Positions 53,768 to 64,000 of a DNA stretch of 64,000 nucleotides are shown in pieces. The translations under genes and the position numbers were made by a program. This stretch comes from Scleromitrula shiraiana (Eukaryota > Ascomycota > Leotiomycetes > Helotiales > Sclerotiniaceae). The stretch covers positions 1 through 64,000 of the forward strand of contig JABELC010000016.1 in the NCBI GenBank assembly GCA_028455995.1, given 5' to 3'. The notes beneath the pieces are model-generated. The model searched no databases, had not been told where the DNA came from, and saw nothing but the letters and a program-made list of their open reading frames with translations. Position 1 is the stretch's first letter. Each line of letters starts with the position of its first letter.

Positions 53768-55414
53768 TCAATCTATTCGCTTTATATCGTTGGACCTGAC
53801 GTCATTGCCCTTCTCGAATGCTCTAGCTTCAAACCACACAATTGTCTCTTCCGCGAAAGATACTAGAACTCTTTTATCATTCTTAGGGTTATAAACTTCA
53901 CATACCCAATCATCAATATCAATATCAATATTAATATCATCAAATTCTTCGCTAATTTTCTTACAGTTTACATATAGAATACGCAAACTTTTCAAACTTC
54001 GAAACTTATTTCCTAAAACTGGCTTCAACACATTCTCGAATACAATCTATCTTTAAGTTTATTATTTTGACTTTGTTTCTGAATATACAGTTCTATAATC
54101 ATACTCCAATTATAAAATGATTTTCTCTACGTTGGGGCAAAGTTTCTGTATAAATGGTATATAGATGCGAAGGTTATGCATCAAGTCATATGTGCAGTAG
54201 TAGCCACGTGGGCATCTATTGTGTGTTTTGCAATGCTAGAGAACTTAAGAGATCTGAGTTGAGTAGAGCTTTTGGAGTCGATGGTATAGAGGAATTGAAG
54301 AAACCAATCGAAATAGATCTATGCTCAAAGCTTTTTGACGGGTGTTTGGTTACGAACTTGTGATATTGTGTATTTCATTTTATGGCGCTATTGGCTATGC
54401 GGACTGGGCTTAGCCGCACTAGGCTTGTAAATTTCATTTTCAATCTAAGACTCTGGGCAGTGGCCTCGGCCTATATTGTGGATTTCGAATTTGTAATCAG
54501 TCTGATCATAGAGCAAAGTTGAACTAAAGGATTTGATTTCTTTGCAAATTCTTAATGCAGTAGCATCGATTTCTGCATCCGATTTTATTTTTTGGATCTC
54601 AGTGTAAGAGCCACGTCAATCATAACATTGTTTGAAACCAGGATACTAGTAGGGTCATGATTGTGAGAGCGGTTCTGATCTGTTAGGATGCTGCAGGATG
54701 GCTCGGTGTTGTAATTATATTTATTACAGGTGACAGTATCAGGTCCAATCCCATATCCTTCTTCTACAAGAAGAACGATCATGATGCCAAAGATGTTATC
54801 TAGGATTTCTAATGTAATAGCTTCTGTTTGGTTTACTAAAAGCAAGCTGAAAAGAACAAAAATGCTGATGGGTAGTCAAAATATAGGTAGCTGCTGTGAC
54901 ATACCGTGGGGAAAGTTCAACAGGTGTCTTGCCTGATCTCGTGGCAAGTTCCAACCTGTCTCGCTCTGATGAGCAACAAGTCCTCTCATATCTTTCATCT
55001 CCTTGCTCACAAAATCTACGTCCTTCAAAGGTCGATAATAAGGGGAATGAACTGTGTATTGGACCTTATTTCCTTGCGGATCGGTGATAATCTTCCGATC
55101 GCGATTATCCTTGTTTCTAATTTTGAATTCTATTTGGGCAGATATATCGCGTGTCAATGTGTGAATCTAGAAACGTCGAATCAAGGGGACTTGAAAAGCT
55201 CCGATAAGAGGCAGGGGAAATAGATATATGCTTACGGGGACGAAATATCTTCCGCTCTCCATCTTGAAAAAAGAACAAGTCCTTCATCTTGTTTTGAAGA
55301 ACATATTCCGAGAAAGCATCTTCTGGCTCAAGATTTGGGATACCTAGACAGTGCCGAATGTTTGATCACGTCGGCATATTCTTGTAACTGTTTCTTAGTC
55401 AATTGGCGGACCAT
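53768..55414 (-). pseudogene. WNLPR/2EXR-like family pseudogene D
   Basis: All family modules can be read in order on the minus strand, but in broken frames. ATG at 55414 begins MVRQLTKKQLQ; after LSRYP a one-base excess shifts the frame before NLEPEDAFSEYVLQNKM and FFFQDGERKIFRP. Exon 2 retains HQSETGWNLPRDQARHLLNFP (near 54900-54970) but in a frame that no longer fits the first intron phase. Exon 3 has EILDNIFGIMIVLLVEEG, a stop after LRSKK (54585), then IDATALRICKEIKSFSSTLLYDQTDYKFEI, a stop, THNRCPRGYYC with IYIPFIQKLCPNVEKIIL, another stop, and the end AEETIVWFEARAFEKG. Several frameshifts and at least three stops: it is not functional. It lies between intact members C and E in the same orientation. 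Confidence 0.82.
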
Positions 55415-56621
55415 TTTGAAGGTTCAAGTTAGTTGTATTTAGATATATTTCAGTTTTGTAGATCTGATTCGGAAATATTTATAGAGGGAAAACAAAGGCT
55501 TGTAGATATAGAGAAGATTGTATAGCTTACAGTAATGACAGGCGAACCCATTTACCCTATATCTAGACTACGACTAATAATTATAATTCACAAATCAATT
55601 TCATGAAAAGTATTCAGACGTACAGTTCTATGGTCACGAACGATCAACAACATTAGATCAAATACGATTACACCTTAAAGTAGTGAGTTTCAAGAATAAA
55701 TTCACCGATATGACTTGACTCGCGTGTAGCAACCCACTAGCATCTAGATTTATTGATTTTGTTAAATGAATATTGATCATACAATTACTATAAATTTAAA
55801 TAAACATAAAACAATTTGAATAAAAATATTAAACTACTATTTATTTTTAAAGATTCTTTTTATTTACTAGTAGTAATATAATATTTTATATTAACGATTC
55901 AAGTTATAGGTGAGATTACTAGATTATTTGATTTTTTGATCATGATGGTTTTGATTATTTGTGGCTGTAAGTTGACCTTTAGGTTCTACTGCTTCGGATT
56001 CTAGACTAAATCCTACCACGAGTATAACGAATTAGCAATGTGAATATGGATGAATTTGAAGGGTAGCCATCGAATTACTTCTGGAATGAAACTTTTTCTA
56101 TACATTCTTTTCAATCTACTAGTACACAAGACATGTTATGACTTATGTCGAATGTTCTAAAACGTATCAGTTGAACATTTACCTATGGAACGCTACTATT
56201 TCACTCCTGATGGGACTCTTGAGATTTTCATTTTGTCACACACTGGCAGGCTAAAGATTGACAAGATATAAGAGAAGAGCTGTAATAAGAAATCTAGACA
56301 GTTATCTTTATTATCATCTGCACAACTAACCACATTATTATCTTTCCTAGAATGAAGATTTCACCAGATTAAGACACCCCCCTTTAAAAGCACAATTATG
56401 ACCTGCTAATATCACCTGTAAGACTACATTTTTTCCGTCAATACTCATTATAAGATAAAGCCCGCGCTTGTGAATATAGAAATAAAACAATTACTCCATT
56501 CTTTGAATACATAGCGAAAAATAAATAGGTAGTAAAATCCTTATTGAGGCCCACCCTAGCTAGAGTTCCCATGCTTAACCTGGCACATGAATCGTCCACC
56601 ATGAATCAGCTTTTGGTTTGA
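55415..56621. other. 1.2-kb spacer between pseudogene D and gene E
   Basis: A+T-leaning sequence, especially 55740-55900. It would contain the promoter of the dead copy and the 3' flank of gene E. Nothing else is visible. Confidence 0.45.
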
Positions 56622-58280
56622 TCAACTCGTAGTACTAGCCTTACGTGCTCCTCGCTCTTGCACCCAACTGATGGTTTCCTGTGCAAACTCGACAGAAATA
56701 GGTCTCACCGAGGTTTCAACCTCATGGTAATCAAGATCAGGATGATAAGTTTCTTCTTTATACATCATTTTCCTCTCAACAACTAGTACGCGAAGACTGC
56801 TAATTTGTCTCAACTCCTTCTCTAAAAATGGTTTTAGCCTAGCTTCAAACTTTCTGAGGGATTCCTGCAAATCGACATCTTCGGTACTATCTCCACGGTT
56901 TGTATCCACTTCGGTAGACAGAATTAGCTTCTCCAAATTAGGACAGAGACGCTTGATGAATTCGATATAGATAACCATGTTGTGTACCAAATCATCTGGA
57001 CAATAACATCCATTGCACACGTGAGTTTGTACTATACCTCTGAACCTTAGTACCTTCAACTTAGCGGAGTTTCTAGGGCCAATTAAGTGCAAAAATCGAA
57101 GAAACTTATCGTAGTAGATCCATCCCCATAGTTGTGTGACATGCACCTGGCTCTGGACCTGGGAAATGGCATGTTTAACTCCTCTACGCCAATTACTGTT
57201 TGGTCCTGGTTTTGTGGCACTGGGCTTATGGAATTTGCCATCAATCAACGATGGAGGACAATCATGTATGTCTTGCTTAAGCATACGAAATTGAAACATA
57301 TTTCTATCGTAAAGCATATCTGTCCCGATAGCCGAAAGTTCCTTACAAATTTGTAAGCATGTCGAGTCGAGTTCTCTCCGAGGCCAAGATCGGATCTCTG
57401 TGAATGGGCTATTCCGGTCATGTCTTTGTATGTAAATAGGATGACTGCGCTGCTGATCAATCCTGCGGACATAATTGTAATTATTGTCGAGGTCCGCGGT
57501 TACAAAACCTGGGCGGGGTGAATAATATTCGCGTTTCTTCCAATTACAAGTACAAGCAAAAGGAACAACCATACCGCCTTTGTCGAGAACAAGCATGAAG
57601 CCGAATATTATATCGAAGATATCTGTAAGATGTCAGATCTGGAAATGGCTCTATTGAGAGCAGTAGAATCATGCGTAATCATAAGAGTAAGAGACTGTAA
57701 TGATGAAACATACCTTTAGGAAAATTTAATAGATGCCTCGGGTGACCTCTAGGCAATCTCCACCCAACGCCTCTTTCACTCTTATGTTTTCCAATGATTT
57801 GTCTTATGTTTGGCTTGCTTTTCTGATCAGAAAGCTGGTTTTGGAGCTCTGTTTTGTTCTCTGGCTCAACTAGGTAAATCCTACCAGCGTCATCGAGCTC
57901 CCTATTACAGTTTCGCGAGTTGTAGTGACTTCGAATACCTACAATAAAAATATGAATTAGAATGATAAAAATTTCAAAATTTCAATCCAGGACCTACCAG
58001 ATCGAATGATTCTGCGCTTTCCATCTTGCATGAACCACACATGCTTAGTCCAGCTTTCAAGAGTATATCGCTGGATAGCAACTTCGGGATCCAGATCAGG
58101 GTACTTTTCTTTTGCGTCTTTATAGTGCTTTTGGGCAATCGCCATGGCTTCCTCTCGAACAATATCATCTTTGAAGAGCTTGAGCAGTTGATCTACCTTA
58201 ATATGGTCAAGGTGACATCGCTTCCACAAGACGCTTTTATTCACGTTCTTGCTCCTCTTCCGTGACTTATTCTTCGCCAT
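56622..58280 (-). CDS. WNLPR/2EXR-like family protein E
   Basis: Three exons (58280-57998, 57938-57714, 57622-56622), both introns phase 1, give 502 residues. The start is very basic (MAKNKSRKRSKNVNKS, possible nuclear signal). N-terminal module: KEKYPDLDPEVAIQRYTLESWTKHVWFMQDGKRRIIRSG. Middle exon: KSERGVGWRLPRGHPRHLLNFP. The last exon starts DIFDIIFGFMLVL, then has LDSTCLQICKELSAIGTDMLYDRNMFQF, WIYYDKFLRFLHLIGPRNSAKLKVLRFRG with THVCNGCYC, VIYIEFIKRLCPNLEKLIL, LRQISSLRVLVVER and AQETISWVQERGARK. It is head-to-head with gene F, with 887 bases between the starts. Confidence 0.83.
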
Positions 58281-59167
58281 TTGAAGAAGGATTCAAATTA
58301 TGAATGGATTTTGGTTAGAATTGTCTGGAAGTTAGAAGGTCAATCTTGAAGTTATGATATTATAAAGAAGAGGTCATGAAATTGAGAATATATAGTCATT
58401 TTGGAGGTTGTGCTGATGTAATAGTCAAGTACAGCTACTTGCAGGTATTCAAAATTGAATATCTTGGTCTACTCAAATATTCATATGCCATATCTCCTAA
58501 GATGAGGAAGGTCCACTTTAGATTGATGGCTATTTTATGGTCAGACAGATCTGTTGAGTGTGTACCCCACAGTAGTGCTACAGCAACACCTCCCTTATTC
58601 ACTTCAACAACTAGATTTACAGGTAGGTCAATGGAATTTACATGTATTAATTAACTACTAAGTAGAAGCTAGAATGAATGGAGTAAACTTTTGTGGGGCA
58701 TTTGCAATTGTGAATGGTGGTCCAGTAACCAGCAGCTAGCTGACACCATAAGGTGCATTCAATCAGCTTAGTCCTACATGACGAAACGCGACATATTGGT
58801 AGTGGTGATTGAAGACAATCTTAGTATGACTGATTTACTACGGATTATAAGTTCGAGGTAGATTGCTTTGACTCACAAGATTGCACTTTCTAAGATTATA
58901 CATCTCTACCCCCGCCTTATCAATATACAAACTAAACAATCATTCAATTCTCCTTTTATCCCCAAAAATTCAAACTCGTTGCTAGTTTGATATTTGTTCA
59001 TCGTAAAAGGTTTAAACAACATGACATAAAATGATTTTGCGAGGAGTGTCCAGTAGTTGGTATTATATATAAAAGTAAACTTGCATTGCTCCTCTTCATT
59101 TCACCATTTGTTTCTCAAAAACTTTGACGTTGTGTACGATTCAACTTAACAAATCTACTTTTCCAGT
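58281..59167. promoter_or_regulatory. Divergent promoter region of family genes E and F
   Basis: The interval is shared by two head-to-head family genes. A TATATATAAAAG box near 59064 lies about 100 bases before the ATG of gene F. On the other side TATAATATCA near 58355 (minus strand) could serve gene E. An open + frame at 58376-58654 has no known features. Confidence 0.45.
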
Positions 59168-60571
59168 ATGGGCTTTTCATTAGAGAACTGTAAATTACTT
59201 GCGCAAAAGGAACACCCAAATGACGATCCATCAACAGCACTCCAAAAATTCGTCGTGGATCATTGGGTACCAGGAATTCCTATCGTAAAAAACGGAATCA
59301 AGTACATGATAAGCTCTGGTATGTCCTTATATCTCTTCTATTGACTCAACTAGCAGCTAATACGTTGAAATTTGTTCAGATATTAAATATCCTAGCAAAG
59401 ATTGTGATCATTCTAGGCGTCATATCACAACAGAAGGCTATCTACCCCAACAAGATATGTCACGATTAAGACTTGATAGACCACTTGAGAAGATACATGA
59501 AGCATATCAGGAAATGCACAGTGCACGAAAAGTCATTGGTATCCACCCAAGTGAAGATGGCTGGAACCTTCCAAGAAGCCATAAGAGACATCTACTCAGT
59601 TTCCCTCCAGGTAACCATCCCTAATCTCATGGTAGTGAAGAATTCACTAACAAAGTCTTACAGAAATTCAAGATATCATCTTTTCTTCTGTTCTGGTTGT
59701 TACAGATGGTTTAGTTCAGCCATGCATGACATTGTGTTCATACGTCAACCCGACTTACCACCTCGAGTTCAAATACGCAGATCGTCAATTCTCTCTATCA
59801 TCCACAGAGCAGGAGATCCACCATGATATTTCCAAGGACAATAGAAAGCAATGTATTTTACTTCATAAAGTTTACCGCCCACCTATTGACTCAACCTTTC
59901 TTCGAACTTGCAAAGAGATCAATATGAATGGATCCAAATTATTATACGGTGGCAACATGTTTGGATTTGATACGGCATATTTAAAAGTCGATAGCAATTC
60001 CATATCTATGCTTTATCCAGCTATGGTTCATAACAAAAACTTTTTCTCAGACGGCGTGGGTCATAAGAAAGAGCTGAAAAACCGGGAGATAAGTATTAAT
60101 AATGGTATCTCTTATGTCCAGACCAAGAGTGATATTGCCGAGTCGGAAGAATGGATTTCCTGGGATCCCTTTCTTCATTTCTTACAAAAAATAGGTCCAA
60201 AAAATGCATCTATGATTAAGAATTTGACTTTCACAGGCGTGGTCTACACTGGTCGTAGTGATTTCGTTTCCAAGATGCATATTTATATTCCATTCATCAA
60301 TCGCCTTTGTCCTAGACTTGAAGAACTAACCTTGAGGGTAGAAGCGAATCATCGACATAACAGCCAAGAACAACAAAGATGGTTTGAGCATTCTTTGAAA
60401 TCACTTTTGGATGGCGATCTCAGAAGTCTCAATACGATCAAGAGCTTGTCAGTTGTAGATTACAATGAATCTTTTTCCAAAATCGACATTGCCGAAGAGA
60501 CAGTTGAATGGGTGAAAGAAAGAGCAGCTGGTTGGGCAAGAGAAGAATCCGAGCTTTTAATCTCGGTATAA
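59168..60571 (+). CDS. WNLPR/2EXR-like family protein F
   Basis: Three exons (59168-59318, 59380-59610, 59664-60571), both introns phase 1, give 429 residues, the shortest member. N-terminal module: LAQKEHPNDDPSTALQKFVVDHW with KNGIKYMISSG. Middle exon: HPSEDGWNLPRSHKRHLLSFP. The last exon starts EIQDIIFSSVLVV, then has IDSTFLRTCKEINMNGSKLLYGGNMFGF, WDPFLHFLQKIGPKNASMIKNLTFTG, MHIYIPFINRLCPRLEELTLRVE, LRSLNTIKSLSVVD and AEETVEWVKERAAG. The cysteine pair after the 'FxG' block (THxC) seen in C and E is absent here. Function unknown. Confidence 0.83.
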
Positions 60572-61148
60572 ACAGGAATAAGACGCGTCTCAGTGTTTCA
60601 CAATCTCTCAAGGGAAGATATTGCGAAGCGAATTTGTACGATTGTATATCTGATGAATTTTTGGGTGATTGAAGGAATTACCAATGAAGAATATCTGGTT
60701 TGGCAACAATTTGAGGGTTCCTCAGGGTCACGCGATACTAGTTCACTAGCGACTATAGGTTTTCTATTAGTCTAGGATTTCACAAAATTTAAATATTAAC
60801 AAGTAGCTTGAGTAACCATAGTGCGAGATATCTGTTTGCAAGTTTATAACTAGTTTCAGATATTGTACCGGCCCAATAAATTTCACCACTGCCATTGACA
60901 GGCCTAGGGAACATATTCTATTTTCCAAGATAAATTTACATAGGCCTTTTTCATGGCAATTATATACAACAAATGAATATAAAGTCTGACCAGTCACATG
61001 CCGAATTATGCGTGCCAAAATGCCATTAATCACCAAATCCAGCTTTCCTGTCGATATCACAAGTCTAGTGATGTATATCAACTTCTGGATATAATTTGAG
61101 ATGATAACTAAATCCCGGCTACAATAGTGTACAATAAGACGATTAGAT
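60572..61148. other. Convergent spacer between gene F and the MFS transporter
   Basis: The 577 bases hold two 3' ends. Open frames at 60593-60775 (+) and 60767-61081 (-) show no recognisable features. Confidence 0.45.
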
Positions 61149-62936
61149 TTAGTTTCTTTTCGTTAACTGCTGTATCCCGGTTGTCGTTTCGGTATGCTCT
61201 TCATTCAAATTTCTGTGCTTGATGAATCCACTGGCGACTAGGGCAACAGCTGACAAGCACGTATACATGATGAAAAGATTCCTCATACTCCAAGAAAAGG
61301 CATCTAGAACAACATGACGTTGATGAACGTCCTGAATTGAGTGAGTGATACCAACGTTCGCCGCTGCTTGGCTCCCTGACAGGGCTTCAACAACAGACTT
61401 GTCGAGACCAGCGTCAATAAAGGAAGATTGTCGAGCATCCATGCCATTTTGAAACACCACACCACCAATCACAACAGAGAGTGACATTGCGAGGCTTCGA
61501 ATAAATCCCAGGCATGCCGTAGCTGCTGCAGTATCGCCCTGACTGGCTGTGCTTTGTATGGCAACCATCGGTCCTTGAAACAAAAGTGCAGGCCCAAGAG
61601 CACCAATAATCTCTAGTCCAACAATCACGGCAATAGAGGTGTTGGTTCCAAAAGTCGTGTAAAGTCCTGTGCCTAATGTCATAAAGCCTGAACCCGCCCA
61701 TATAATCTCCCTATAACGACCTGTACCATTGATTATAATGCCTGCCATAATTTCCACTACGGATTGCATTATTATGAGAGGTAATAGTAGAATACCACTT
61801 CGGAGTGGCGAGGCCTGTATTACGCTCTGAAAGTAGAGTGGTAGGTAATACTCGATACCTAGAAGAACCATACTCTGTGCAAACACGACGACGAAAACAG
61901 CGTTGTTAGAGGAGTTTTTAAATACCGTCAAAGGTATGAGCGGGTATTTGGCCAAGCGTTTCTCAGTGAAGAGAAAACCTCCAATCATCAAACCTCCAAA
62001 TACAATTAAGCAGATGACTTTTGGGCTACTCCAAGGAAATATTACGCCACCAAAGTCCAATCCAATGAGGACCAAAAGAGTTACCGCCAAAATCGACAAG
62101 GTTCCTAGCCAATCAACGGCCTTTACGCCATCACTTAATTTTGTGCGTGGATTATGGACATCCAGAAAGATGAACAAAAGAGCAAACGTAAGCCCACAAA
62201 TAGGCAAATTGGTCCAGAAGCACCATCTCCAAGTCGTGTATTCCGCAAAAGCACCTCCAATTAGTGGTCCGACGGATCCAGCTAAGCCCCATACAAACCC
62301 TACGTAGCCCAGGTACAATGATCGTTTTCTTACACTGAAGAGATCTGAGATGACGATAATCGACAGGGACATTGAGCCACCACTAGCGACACCTTGTAAA
62401 GCCCGTCCAGCAATTAACATTGATACACTGGTACTTAATGCTGCAAGTACACTAGCAGCTGCAAACCCAGCAACTGCAAAAAGAAGTAAAGGTTTGCGAC
62501 CCCAAATGTCGCTACATTTCGCCCAGATTGGACCTGTAGCTGTATTTGCGAGTAAATAAGCACCTCCAATCCAGACATAACCCGAAGCGGAATGCAAATC
62601 GGCTGCAATTGTAGGAATGGCTGTGGAGATAATAGTCTGATCAAGGGCGCCTACAAAAAGGGCAAGCTATAATGGATTGTTAGATACATATACTTAATGT
62701 TTGTGATCATTCAGGGGTAGATTACTTACATAAAGTGCAGATAGAATGGAATATAAACGCAGCTTTGTGCGGATCTTAGAATTTTCTATCAAATCGAGAG
62801 TCTGGGTGGGTACATCGCTGGGAGGGAGCTTGGTGGTGGGCAGGATCTCTGTGGGAACTCCAGCGTGCACCGTGAGAGGCTCGTTTCTTGTGATATCCAT
62901 TGAGAATCGGAATGTCCGTGTCGTTAATGGGCTCAC
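61149..62936 (-). CDS. MFS transporter, DHA2-type (14 membrane spans), multidrug-efflux-like
   Basis: Two exons (62936-62730 and 62666-61149) split by a 63-nt intron in phase 0. Translation from 62936 gives 574 residues; the Met at 62900 (MDITRNEPLTV, 562 residues) is an alternative. A hydrophilic N-terminus of about 55-65 residues precedes span 1 with LFVGALDQTIISTAIPTIAAD, the DHA2 signature. Motif A: GPIWAKCSDIWGRKPLL. Later AGRALQGVASGG and GPLIGGAFAEYTTWRWCFWTNLP (motif C). About 14 hydrophobic spans can be counted, ending KHRNLNEEHTE. Family members export drugs, toxins or secondary metabolites by proton antiport at the plasma or vacuolar membrane; the substrate cannot be told. No biosynthetic genes are adjacent in this window. 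Confidence 0.9.
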
Positions 62937-64000
62937 AATGACAAAGTGTGCTTGCCGTTGGCAAGTTTCGAGTTTTGTACTGATGAATAACGGGAAATTA
63001 TAAGTCCTCCTCTAAATATTAGGTTTTTTGAGATGCCTGTAACATATTATGAATTCACCAAAAAATCAGTTGAGTATTTAAATACAGTAGGTATTCAAAT
63101 ACTGAGAAATGAGTAACCACCGGCGCCAAGGTAACCCCGCATAAATCCGGTGACTCACTGTCAGCAACCAACGAGCCATGTTAATTGCCACAAAATTTGA
63201 ATGATATACCGCTCTCATCAAAATCTTGCCGAATTTGCGTGAGAATTCTTAGAACCGAGCTCGGCCGGGTTGTCCTTAAAAAGGAAATCAATCTCTCTAC
63301 GTCCAGGAGGTTGGCTCGAAGATCAAATTCTCATTAGTCCTGACCCTGTATAGTTATATACTCTCGATACGACGCTTTTGATTTTTTCGTAGGGAAGTGT
63401 GCTATCGTATCCGCAACTCGAAAAATTGACTGTATGGAACAAGAGAAAAGGGTAGGACTCGATACGGAATGGAGGGAAACGCTTGACTGGCAGCTCCTAT
63501 ATTATGTTGGAAAAGATGTACAACTTGGAAGATCCGGTTCAATACGAGCTTAGAAATGTGACATGTCTGGTGTCAAATGCGACGATCGGTCGATTCACAT
63601 TTTGCCTTGCTCGACAGGTGCGACCCTGAATACCGATTCGAAGCGAAGTAATACCTGGATGTCTGGTAGAAACACGCGGAGTATAAGAGATCATAATTTA
63701 ACAAGTAAATTTGAACGACTACTTTTGAACAAAGGAGATGAATCGTTCTCTGAGTTGATAGAAAAAATACCTATTAATACTTGCTTAATTGTGTAATAAT
63801 GAAGAGAGAGCTGGTACCAGCAAAACTCGCACAGTATATAATGCATGGGGCGAAACTCTCCCTATATATATCAACAATTAGTCTCAGCGGTCTGGTGCAC
63901 CAGATTTAGTTAAGGAGTAACCATGTGATTAAATGCCAGATACTTCATAACTACGCCATCATCTTCCCATGTACGTTTAGTAACAGATCAACACGTGCTG
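62937..64000. promoter_or_regulatory. Upstream region of the MFS gene and window end
   Basis: About 1.06 kb. TGACTCA at 63151-63157, about 250 bases upstream of the Met at 62900, matches the Gcn4/CpcA (bZIP) consensus; it sits beside a CACCGG ... CCGGTG inverted pair (63119-63152). TCTGGTGCACCAGA near 63890 is a 14-bp palindrome. The + strand open frame at 63563-63796 has no recognisable features. Confidence 0.4.

Noticed and set aside
54154..54363. 69-codon + strand frame at 54154-54363
   Set aside because: It is antisense to the THNRCPRGYYC / IYIPFIQKLCP blocks of family pseudogene D.

Overview
The window is nuclear DNA of a filamentous ascomycete. Short GT...AG introns of about 50-120 nt, often with CTAAC or CTGAC branch points, interrupt most genes, and A+T-saturated repeat islands have the look of repeat-induced point mutation (RIP). 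The gene content (laccase ending in DSGT, cutinase, glutaminase A, small secreted proteins, 2EXR proteins) suggests a plant-associated leotiomycete such as a Botrytis/Sclerotinia relative. That placement is inference; no search was run.

Layout. 1-6364 is an extremely A+T-rich island holding a decayed Ty1/copia retrotransposon, apparently nested in a terminal-inverted-repeat (TIR) element. A second copy of that TIR family lies at 13689-14601. Between and beside the two islands are three genes for secreted enzymes, all damaged: a glutaminase A cut off exactly at the transposon end (6366-7335), a cutinase whose last splice acceptor reads GG instead of AG (7941-8820), and a laccase with a premature stop and its type-1 copper cysteine replaced by Phe (14856-16073). 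A conserved Rtp1/Tango6-type gene (10466-13222) sits intact among them. 16.9-20 kb holds a 2EXR-domain gene and an App1-type phosphatidate phosphatase gene.

22.4-29.4 kb is a tandem cluster of small secreted cysteine-containing proteins, all on the + strand: four intact family members, one copy killed by two TGA codons, and one Ser/Thr-rich secreted protein that seems to have captured the promoter of its neighbour.

30.8-36.5 kb and 51.3-60.6 kb carry six members (five intact, one pseudogene) of a large paralogous family with an identical three-exon, phase-1/phase-1 structure. Each has an N-terminal YPxLxPE module, a central W-N-L-P-R-x-H-x-R-H-L-L-N-F-P motif coded by a symmetric middle exon, and an F-box/2EXR-like C-terminal half. 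I do not recognise a described function; this family is the best candidate for a new system here. It flanks a block of ordinary genes: a membrane-anchored histidine-phosphatase-fold protein with lost catalytic motifs (37538-39738), a TRF/Tbf1-like telobox Myb protein (42043-44458) and an NAD(P)-dependent aldehyde dehydrogenase (48056-49714). The window ends with a 14-TM DHA2-type MFS transporter (61149-62936).

Overall it resembles a 'two-speed' genome segment: conserved single-copy genes interleaved with fast-evolving secreted and 2EXR-like families and RIP-decayed transposons. No tRNA, rRNA or CRISPR array was found. Exon boundaries were derived by hand from splice signals and reading-frame arithmetic.
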